This document shows, piece by piece, positions 39,637 through 47,200 of a DNA stretch of 64,000 nt. The position numbers and the translations under genes are program-made. The stretch is from Synechococcus sp. WH 7803 (GTDB lineage Bacteria > Cyanobacteriota > Cyanobacteriia > PCC-6307 > Cyanobiaceae), in the NCBI GenBank assembly GCA_000063505.1, contig CT971583.1, positions 837,918 through 901,917 on the forward strand, in the 5' to 3' direction. Position 1 is the stretch's first letter; every line of letters starts with the position of its first letter. The notes beneath the pieces were generated by a model. The model was not told the origin of the DNA and searched no databases. It saw only the letters and a program-made list of their open reading frames with translations.

Positions 39637-40251
39637 TTACGGCCAGGCCGGGCTCAAGGGCAGCAGGCCTCCCTGGGTGTCGTAGCGGCGCACCATCTGC
39701 CGCACGGTTCCACCCGGCAGGGTCCAGCGCAGCCCGCAAGCAGTGGCGTCTCCGCTCTGGCGATCGCGCTGGTCGAGAAGCAGTTCAACGCCGTCTTCAG
39801 GTTCCCAAATCATCAGCTCCGCCGCGCTGCGCGTGCGGCACTGAAGACGCTGCACAGGCGCCTCAGGTGTTCTGCTGCCTTCCGTCTCCACCACGTACAC
39901 CACTTGTTCCAGCCCGCTCACTCCATGACGGACCACGATTCGTCTGCGAGCCTTTTGATGCACCACGCAAAGTTCCGCCACCCAGTTCCAGGGCGTGATG
40001 CTTGTGGGACCCAGAGACCAACCGCCGTTGGCGCTGACCTGCATGGATGGAGGCAGGGTCTGAAATGACATCGAGCGCTGCTGGCCGGTTTGCTGATAGG
40101 TGAGGCAGGTCTGAATCAGCCCATCGCACTCTTTAACAGACAACGCCGTGGGGAAGCGTTCCTGCTCGTGGCCATCGCCGTTGAGACGGATAAAGCACCC
40201 CGCCCACTGGCCGATGTTGTGCTGCAGCAACGCTTCCCGTTGGTCGTGCAT
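39637..40251 (-). CDS. DUF3598 family (CpcS/T-lyase-like fold) protein
   Basis: 204 residues from ATG 40251 (MHDQREALLQHNIGQWAGCF). Family pattern: HNIGQWAGCFIRLNGDGHE, SANGGWSLGPTSITPWNWVA, VYVVETEGSRTPE and a late CGLRWTLPGGTVRQM. DUF3598 proteins are cyanobacterial/plastid beta-barrels related to bilin lyases; a role in pigment or stress biology is inferred. Confidence 0.72.
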   Translation of the reverse strand: MHDQREALLQHNIGQWAGCFIRLNGDGHEQERFPTALSVKECDGLIQTCLTYQQTGQQRSMSFQTLPPSMQVSANGGWSLGPTSITPWNWVAELCVVHQKARRRIVVRHGVSGLEQVVYVVETEGSRTPEAPVQRLQCRTRSAAELMIWEPEDGVELLLDQRDRQSGDATACGLRWTLPGGTVRQMVRRYDTQGGLLPLSPAWP

Positions 40252-40328
40252 GGCGTGGTCAGGAGCTGAGCGGCTCCAGGTTGGCGCGCCGTCAGGGACG
40301 ATGGAGCCCACTGTTCCTGCTCGGCGCG

Positions 40329-40556
40329 ATGGACTCCTCCCCAGTGCAGGCGTTTCTGGCCCATCTCGGCCGTGACCCTCGCCTCCAGGCGCAGGTGCAG
40401 GCCGTCGTCACAGCCGATGAGGTGGCCCTGCTGGCTCAGGAGCTCGGCTACGCAGTGTCTGGGAGTGATCTGCTGCTGCTCTCAGGCCGCAGCGTTGATG
40501 GCGTGCGGGTGACCCGCGTGGATCACCCGGGGGAATACCCAGGCCGGTATTACTGA
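40329..40556 (+). CDS. Nif11-domain peptide
   Basis: 75 residues, MDSSPVQAFLAHLGRDPRLQ, AQVQAVVTADEVALLAQELG, YAVSGSDLL. Matches the Nif11 helix-loop pattern (F-x-x-L...DPxL...A...vvalAxxxGyxfs...dL). Nif11 domains often serve as leader peptides of ribosomal natural products, but here the tail ends HPGEYPGRYY, lacks a Gly-Gly cleavage motif and is Cys-free, so a stand-alone role is likelier. Confidence 0.75.
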   Translation: MDSSPVQAFLAHLGRDPRLQAQVQAVVTADEVALLAQELGYAVSGSDLLLLSGRSVDGVRVTRVDHPGEYPGRYY

Positions 40557-40563
40557 ATCCGGC

Positions 40564-40872
40564 TCAGCTCACGTGCAGGGCCAGAAAGGCATCGTCGAGG
40601 GCGGTCATCTCGGCTTCGTCGTCTTGAAAGCAGCTTCCGTAGAGCAGGTTGAGAATGCGACCCACCTCAAGGTCGCGGTCGGCGACCTCCTGCCAAAGGC
40701 GCTGGCTGAGCTCACCATCGGCCAAAACGAACTGCGCTTGCACGAGCTCGCGTGTGATGGCGAAGTAGCTCTGACGGTCATTGCGCAGGCGGCACTCGGC
40801 ATTCGGCTGGGCTGTCGTCAGCTGATCCTGTTGCTGGCGAAGGCCGGCCGTTTTGGTTGAGGACTGGTTCAT
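40564..40872 (-). CDS. hypothetical protein
   Basis: 102 residues from ATG 40872 (MNQSSTKTAGLRQQQDQLTT). Helical; AQFVLADGELSQRLWQEVAD, RDLEVGRILNLLYGSCFQDD. The start at 40926 would add an 18-residue tail. No family recognised. Convergent with the Nif11 gene. Confidence 0.6.
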   Translation of the reverse strand: MNQSSTKTAGLRQQQDQLTTAQPNAECRLRNDRQSYFAITRELVQAQFVLADGELSQRLWQEVADRDLEVGRILNLLYGSCFQDDEAEMTALDDAFLALHVS

Positions 40873-40941
40873 ACTGCGCTCCGTGGACCTTCCCTTCAGT
40901 GTTGTGCCCTGTATCGAAAGGCACAATCAGCGTTCTTACCC

Positions 40942-41160
40942 ATGCCTTCAAGCGAGCTCACTCACGAATTGAACGGCAAGTCCATCAGGATCTCCGTGCC
41001 CAGTGATCGCCTGGTGGTGGATCGGGTGGCCCGGCACATGCAGCGCCGTCTTGCTGAGAACGACTGGCGACCCTATGGCTCGCAGGCCGACGCTCTTCAG
41101 GCCTGGTCACGCCTGGGGGGGATCCGCGTGGATGTGCTCCGGGCCTTGGATCTGCTGTGA
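40942..41160 (+). CDS. small hypothetical protein
   Basis: 72 residues, MPSSELTHELNGKSIRISVP, then RLVVDRVARHMQRRLAENDW and a Leu-rich end. Overlaps the TIGR03643 gene start by 4 bp (GTGA), which implies co-translation. Confidence 0.6.
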   Translation: MPSSELTHELNGKSIRISVPSDRLVVDRVARHMQRRLAENDWRPYGSQADALQAWSRLGGIRVDVLRALDLL

Positions 41161-41408
41161 GTCGTTCCGTTGATCGTTTTGATTCCGCTGATCTCGACCG
41201 GATCATCGAAATGGCCTGGGAAGACCGCACCACCTTTGAGGCCATCCAGCATCAGTTCGGTCTCGGCGAACCGGAGGTGATCGCCATCATGCGCAGCGCG
41301 CTGAAACCCTCCTCCTTCAGGATGTGGCGCAAGCGTGTGAGCGGACGTCGCACAAAGCACGGCATCACGAGTCGGTCGTCGCGCTTCCGGGCCAGCGGCC
41401 ATCGTTAG
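41157..41408 (+). CDS. TIGR03643/DUF2805 family protein
   Basis: 83 residues from GTG 41157. DLDRIIEMAWEDRTTFEAIQ, then HQFGLGEPEVIAIMRSALKP and SFRMWRKRVSGRRTKH match the family (helix-turn-helix-like, IIxMAWEDRTPFEAI...MR...KPSSFxxWRxRV). Small basic protein, possibly nucleic-acid binding. Confidence 0.82.
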   Translation: MSRSVDRFDSADLDRIIEMAWEDRTTFEAIQHQFGLGEPEVIAIMRSALKPSSFRMWRKRVSGRRTKHGITSRSSRFRASGHR

Positions 41409-41438
41409 TGGCAGGCTGAAGAGGAAGCTCCCCTTGCG

Positions 41439-41708
41439 ATGAAGCAGCTGCCGGGCCGTCGCCGGCCGAAGTGGATCCAACAACTGGCCGCAACGGGTGT
41501 CGCCGTTGTCGCCACGATCTGGCTGATCACCCTGCTTCCCGTTCTGCTGTTCGTAGGTCTGATCGCGGGGGTGCTGCTCATCCCTGTTCTCAGGCAATTG
41601 AAGCTTGAGGTGGAGCAGCTGGAGCGGCGTCAGCGGGGGGAGCCTCCTCTTCCGAGAGATGTCACGCCGTGGCATCGCAGGATCTGGAATCAATGGCGCG
41701 GCCGCTGA
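41439..41708 (+). CDS. small membrane protein
   Basis: 89 residues. A basic start (MKQLPGRRRPKW), one long hydrophobic stretch (TGVAVVATIWLITLLPVLLF and onward, probably two spans) and a basic amphipathic tail. Unknown function. Confidence 0.55.
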   Translation: MKQLPGRRRPKWIQQLAATGVAVVATIWLITLLPVLLFVGLIAGVLLIPVLRQLKLEVEQLERRQRGEPPLPRDVTPWHRRIWNQWRGR

Positions 41709-41753
41709 ACCGCGGTCAGCATGAAGGTTGAGCCCGTTTGGTCTTGATCGTTC

Positions 41754-42203
41754 ATGGAGTTCACCCTTGAGCAGCTCTCCCCCGACAACGTCACGTCGTT
41801 GTTCGATGGAGCCTTCTACAAGGCTGAGACCAACCGGGTGCGCAACCAGGATGATCAAACAGATGTGGCTGTCACCACCACGGTCTGGTCGGACGGTCGC
41901 CCTGTGCAGGTGTATGCCAGCCCAACCGATCAGGTGTTTGTGTTCCGCTACAGCGCCAATTACGGCGAGGCGACGGAGGCCCAGGTGCTCAGGGCTTGCA
42001 ATTTGATCGATGAATTCCCCGTCCACGCCCGTGCCGAGAAGGACGAGGGTGGCGACTGGGTGATCTCCTTCATCTATAAGCACATCGTGCCGGAGGGGGT
42101 GGGCCTTGGTGCCCGCGAAATCGTGGGTGTGTTTCGGGTGTTCGAGAAACTGCTCACGGCCCATATGCAGAACTTTCACGCCCTGGTGATGCAGGCGGAG
42201 TGA
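41754..42203 (+). CDS. hypothetical YbjN-like protein
   Basis: 149 residues, MEFTLEQLSPDNVTSLFDGA, then VQVYASPTDQVFVFRYSANY, ATEAQVLRACNLIDEFPVHA and FRVFEKLLTAHMQNFHALVM. The strand-helix alternation with a central LRACNLIDEF resembles YbjN/type III chaperone folds. No firm family. Overlaps the convergent gene by 50 bp. Confidence 0.55.
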   Translation: MEFTLEQLSPDNVTSLFDGAFYKAETNRVRNQDDQTDVAVTTTVWSDGRPVQVYASPTDQVFVFRYSANYGEATEAQVLRACNLIDEFPVHARAEKDEGGDWVISFIYKHIVPEGVGLGAREIVGVFRVFEKLLTAHMQNFHALVMQAE

Positions 42204-43269
42204 TCCAGGGGTAGTCCGCCAGGATCCGCTGCAGGGAACAGAGCATGGCCAGAACGTCGTGTTGTTCCACCCGGCGGCTCCGGCCTGTGTCCTGGGGATG
42301 GCCCATCCAATTCCCGAAGGTGCGCACCTGATGCATGCAGCTCAGCAGCCAGGGGTCCAGCCCCAGGCTGCGCAACTGCTGAATGCCGTTGTTCAGGCCT
42401 CGCTGCTGCTGGTCTCCGCACTGGTGCAGGCAGTGGGTCACCAGACGCTCCAGCAGCCGGCGCGAATGCAGTCCCAACGAAATCGGTGAAACCTGATCGC
42501 TTTGTAGTAGTTGGATCAGTTCTGTGAGGTCCGCGGCGACCCGCAGTCGCTTCAGGCTGTCGTCTTCCAGAACGCAGCGGCAGAGATGGCGCAGGCTCTC
42601 CAGAGCGTCGAGATCTCGGGGCAGTTCCACCAGGGTGTGGTGGGGATCCTTGCGCTGAATCGTGCGATCGATGGTGGCGCCGAGCGGGCGCAGCACCTGA
42701 TCATCCCGATCAAACAGGATCAGCCTGTGCAGCTCAGGCAGATGCCGGAAGGCCTGTTTGCAGATGTCCAGCAGGTGGGGGTAATCGGCGGCAGCGTCGG
42801 GACCGTTGGGGTGGAGACCAAACAGCGGCGCAGCCACGGTGCGGCAGTGGATTCCCTGCATCGGCAGGATGGCCAGAAGCGAGAACAGGCGGTTGAACGC
42901 ACTCCAGGGTTGATCCCGCTCCTGTTCATGGCCTAGACCTCCGGCCACCACCGCCACCCGCTGAAAGTGGCTGTTCACCGGCCGTCCTCCCGCTCCTGAG
43001 AGGACAGGGTGCAAGCTCAGTTCAGTGCTGACCCAGCTGTTCACCAGGCTGCCGCTGAGATCCACAGCGCGTTGTGTGCTCTCAAGCCTGAGCCCATAGG
43101 CCCGTTGCAGCCTGGTGAGGAAGGCGTCCTCTGCAGTGCCATCCGCCTGGCCATCGGACGACACGGCCAGGAGATCGGCTTCGATTCCCAGGCCGACAAA
43201 CGCACCGGCGCGGAGCTCCAGGTTGCGCGTGCCGCTGCTGGTCTCCAGATCGAAGGCATTGAGCAGCAT
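42154..43269 (-). CDS. hypothetical protein with DUF4145-like C-terminus
   Basis: 371 residues from ATG 43269 (MLLNAFDLETSSGTRNLELR). N-terminal two thirds look like a macro-domain-type or related alpha/beta fold (AFVGLGIEADLLAVSSDGQA, FQRVAVVAGGLGHEQER, RTVAAPLFGLHPNG). C-terminal 100 residues have SRRLLERLVTHCLHQCG and MHQVRTFGNWMGHPQD, the pattern of DUF4145 (seen in restriction and defence proteins). Function unknown. Confidence 0.6.
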   Translation of the reverse strand: MLLNAFDLETSSGTRNLELRAGAFVGLGIEADLLAVSSDGQADGTAEDAFLTRLQRAYGLRLESTQRAVDLSGSLVNSWVSTELSLHPVLSGAGGRPVNSHFQRVAVVAGGLGHEQERDQPWSAFNRLFSLLAILPMQGIHCRTVAAPLFGLHPNGPDAAADYPHLLDICKQAFRHLPELHRLILFDRDDQVLRPLGATIDRTIQRKDPHHTLVELPRDLDALESLRHLCRCVLEDDSLKRLRVAADLTELIQLLQSDQVSPISLGLHSRRLLERLVTHCLHQCGDQQQRGLNNGIQQLRSLGLDPWLLSCMHQVRTFGNWMGHPQDTGRSRRVEQHDVLAMLCSLQRILADYPWITPPASPGRESSAYGP

Positions 43270-43367
43270 CGCTGCGTTCCCGACATCTCGCTTCAGGATG
43301 GCGACCAAGGCGGATCGACGCCCGCAGCGCGCTCCTGGCAAAGTGATGCAGCGCATGCGGCAGTGCC

Positions 43368-43613
43368 ATGGATGCCACCACCCCCCTCGACCAGGCCAAG
43401 GCCATCGCTGAGGCCATCGAAAGCATCGCCAACCAGCTCACCCCAGCTGTGATCCGCGCCGCGCGCAACGATGGCGGGGGACGAAACGATCTCGATCGGA
43501 TCGAATATGCCCTCGGCACCATCGGCAAGGCGTTGATCCTCACCGACTACACGATCGATGAGGAGAAAGACATGGACAAGCTTCAGGCCTTTCGGGAATC
43601 CCAACAGACCTGA
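43368..43613 (+). CDS. small hypothetical protein
   Basis: 81 residues, MDATTPLDQAKAIAEAIESI, ANQLTPAVIRAARNDGGGRN, LGTIGKALILTDYTIDEEKD. Helical and acidic. Divergent from the DUF4145-like gene. No domain known. Confidence 0.58.
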   Translation: MDATTPLDQAKAIAEAIESIANQLTPAVIRAARNDGGGRNDLDRIEYALGTIGKALILTDYTIDEEKDMDKLQAFRESQQT

Positions 43614-43655
43614 GGGGCGCAGCGGGTGTAGACCAGAAACAGACGAGGAGGAACG

Positions 43656-43805
43656 ATGAACAATCTCTTCAAACGCCCGCAGGCTCTCAACACCAAGCCC
43701 GTCTCCCGCCCGCCCCTCGACCACCGCGGTGAGGATCTGGAGTACTGGACCCGTCGTTGCGCTGCTGATCCAACGGCGCCCGGGTGCAAGTTGTACGACG
43801 TCTGA
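43656..43805 (+). CDS. 49-residue hypothetical protein
   Basis: MNNLFKRPQALNTKPVSRPP then LDHRGEDLEYWTRRCAADPT and APGCKLYDV. GAGGAG lies 5-10 nt before the ATG. The C-terminal RxCxxDPxxxGCxxYD pattern, with two Cys about ten residues apart, resembles short CP12-like pairs. Starts upstream of MIF and ends 7 bp before it. Confidence 0.6.
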   Translation: MNNLFKRPQALNTKPVSRPPLDHRGEDLEYWTRRCAADPTAPGCKLYDV

Positions 43806-43812
43806 ATCGACC

Positions 43813-44151
43813 ATGCCTCTCATCAACGTGCGCACGTCGTTGGCCTCTGTCGACGATGGCGATGGATTGCTGCAGCAGCTGTCGTCGTTGCTGGCAGAGC
43901 AGACCGGCAAGCCTGAGGCTTATGTGATGGCGCTGCTGGAGACCGGTGTGCCCATGACCTTCGCCGGCAGCCCAGAACCCTGCGCCTATGTGGAGGTGAA
44001 GTCCATCGGTGCCCTCCGTCCCCCAGCCATGAGCGCGGCCTTTTGCGATCTGATCAGTGCGCGAACAGGGATTGCTGCAAACCGCATCTACATCGGTTTT
44101 GAGGATGTTCCGGCGAGCTGCTGGGGCTGGAACGGGTCCACATTTGGCTGA
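43813..44151 (+). CDS. MIF/tautomerase-superfamily protein
   Basis: 112 residues, MPLINVRTSLASVDDGDGLL. Pro directly after the initiator Met (catalytic base), GKPEAYVMALLETGVPMTFA and CAYVEVKSIGAL, IYIGFEDVPASCWGWNGSTF match macrophage migration inhibitory factor homologues of cyanobacteria. Keto-enol tautomerase fold, trimeric; physiological substrate unknown. Confidence 0.9.
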   Translation: MPLINVRTSLASVDDGDGLLQQLSSLLAEQTGKPEAYVMALLETGVPMTFAGSPEPCAYVEVKSIGALRPPAMSAAFCDLISARTGIAANRIYIGFEDVPASCWGWNGSTFG

Positions 44152-44269
44152 CAAAATGTTGTCTACATTGATGAAAAGTACAAGCCATTGATCGCCTGAT
44201 TTTTTTTAGATAATAATTTTTCTTAAATAGTTGCTTTCTCGGTCTTGGTAGCTAAGGTGCGAATGGTTA

Positions 44270-47200
44270 ATGGCGACGAAGCTGATCATGAATCCTCTCG
44301 ATTTTCTTGCTTCGGGATGGCTGAATCGAAGTCTTCTGGGAACCGATCAACCGTATCAATTCAAAATTGCGGCTGATACTTATATAGACTTATTGCGTCT
44401 TGATACCCAGGGAAGGGATCTTGACTTTGGCTTTGAAAGCCTATCCGAACAGACCTGGCTCTCGGAATTTCAACAGGCGAATGCAAGCTCTCTTGACTTA
44501 GAGAAAATTCGAACTGACCGTTGGCTGCAAACGGAAGGTGTGTCACTCGGTGGACGAAGGGCGACGCCGATCAGTGCTGATAACTGGCGGCCGATAGCGA
44601 GAGATTCCTCAGGTGAGCTTCTCTCTCTCGAAGAGGTGACTCTTACTGGAAACAGCGCTTTGGCTCGTTTCTCTGGTGGTGTTGAGGCGGTGTATTCGGT
44701 TGGAGGGTCTGGGTTGCTTGCGAATGCAATTCCGGAGGGGCCTCAAGTGGTCGTTGAGGGAACTGTCCGCAGACTTGCTAACTACAATAACGGGATTGCA
44801 ATTTATGAGGCAGACCCTCTCAATGGGGCTGTTGATGGTCTTTCTCCTGGGGATCCGGGATATCTCCAGGCTGCGCTTCGGGATGCAAAAGAGTCTGGTC
44901 TTGTTTTTTCTGCATTTCAATTGCCTGAGAATGGTTCTATTGGATCTATTAATCTTAACCTTTCTCCGGATAAAAATTATGGCTTCCTTTTGCTTGTTGA
45001 TGGTGATGAATCAAATCTCTTTAGTTCTTATTCGAGTGCCAACCCTGACAATGCAGTTCAAGTTGTCAGCTTTACGACGTCAGATGGTTCCCTGGCGTTA
45101 GGGTTTGAAGATCAATTGGTGACTGGTGAGTCTGATCAGGATTTCAATGATGTCATTCTTACGCTGCCAATCACAACTAGTACGGATATTCTTTCTGAAG
45201 TAAATTACCGGATAGGCTCTTTGTTTCCAACCCTCGAGGATGGGAGTCCTAATCTGATTCTCTCCTCTGGTCTTGAGCTGAGGACCATTGATGGTGAAAG
45301 TCGTGTTGTTTCCTCGCTGCAGTCAGGAACACTCGATACGCCGATGCGCATTAGCTCCGATCCAGTACGCATCCCTGGAATCGATCGCTTTTTGCGCGAC
45401 TGGTTTATTCCTCAGCTGACGGATACTGCAAATTCGCAATCACTGTTTAATGCTTATAAGAAAGGCGTGCTCAGTAAGTGGACGACTCACGCGCGCAATC
45501 GATCCATGGAGGATTTACTTAAAATTGGCTATGTAGGGCCCGGTAATGATCAAAGTGCCACAAACGACGATTATTGGAACGCAGTTGGAGTTGTTGGTAG
45601 TGACCTCTATAAAGCTGCTAGTGATTCAAGTAATTACAAGCCTGCAGAGCTTTGGGATGCTTACGACGGGAGCACAACTGTCTTTTCTCGGTTTGATACC
45701 GATGCCCTCCTGCAGAGACTTGAAGCTTTAACTGATCCAGAGGCAAATCCCAATCCTGATCTCTGGTACCCCTCGATGCTTTACACCTTCGGGGTTCCGG
45801 GTGAAGGAACGAGTTACCCCGCTCCGGTGTTGATGATGCAACCCGGAGATGGGATGAACCTCAATTTCACTAACGATATCAAGGTTGATGGCCTTAACGA
45901 AGAGCAAAATCAAGCGGCTTCATTGGTTAGCAACAGCACCTATGGCAATGCAGCTGGCGATGGTCTGGGTGCTCTGAATGCTGTGAATTATCACTTGCAT
46001 GGCTCGCACACGAATCCCGGTGGATTTGGCGATAATGTCGTCGCTCGCTACACCACGGGCCAGCAGTGGACAACGGAGATCGATCTCCCTGCTGATCATG
46101 GTCAAGGTTCTTATTGGTATCACCCTCACTACCATCCTTCCGTGAATCAGATGGTTTACGGCGGGATGTCGGGGCCATTTCAAGTGGGTGATCCGCTCAG
46201 TAAAATTCCTTTGTTTAAGGACATTCCCCGCAATTGGGCTGTTCTTAAGACCATGGATGTGGGGATTGACGCTGAAACAGGCAAGCTTCGCTTGGATGGT
46301 TTTGACAATCTCGGCGGTGTCGTCAATCGGATGACGATGGTCACGGTGAATGGCGAATTTCAGCCCACGGCCGAGGCGGGAGAGGGTGGTTGGCAGGCGA
46401 TTACGCTCTCAAATCAAACGAATCAAGCGTTTCATAACATCTCGCTGATTCATACGGATTCAGATGGCAACCGCACAACATTGCCTCTCTATCTTTATGG
46501 AGAAGATGGCCATCAGTATCCACAAATCCGCGCTGCAACTGATGGGATTTTTGGTGCATCTGGTGCTTCTAATCAGTTGCCCACGGGATATACGCAAGCG
46601 GTGGATCTGCTCAGTTTGCCTCCGGCCAAGCGTGTGGACGTGCTGGTGTATCTACCGGAGGGAAAAACCGAGATGGCCTCGACCTACTCATTCGAGCAGG
46701 ATGGTGTTGATTACACGATCAACAATGCAGGCTCGTATCCCGATTTAACCGAGATCAATACCGGATTTGGCTCTAAAACCGGAGCCGGTCCTCTCGCCTT
46801 GTTCAACGTTGAGGGCGGGCAGGCTTTGCCCACCACTGCGGAGTTGGATGCGGTCATTGCTCAGGCCAATGCCGGGATTGATGTTCAACAGATTCTCCCA
46901 ACCACCTCCCAGGCTGACTATGACCCCCTTCAGGTTCCTTCCGTCGATCTGTTCGCCCAGGATGCTGACGGCTCCGATCTTTGGGATCCAATTCGTCAGC
47001 GTCAGTTCAACTGGACCAAAGGCACGCTAGTTGGGCCTGCCAGTGAGTACGACGCCGCCACTGTGGAGCTGCTTAAGCACTACAGCATGATGAATGATGG
47101 TGCTACTTACGAGCCTTACACCAGTCTTCCTGTTGGTAAGCCAGGGGTTGACAATTGGTTGGGTTATAACAATCCTTTCTTGATCAACGATCATGTTTTC

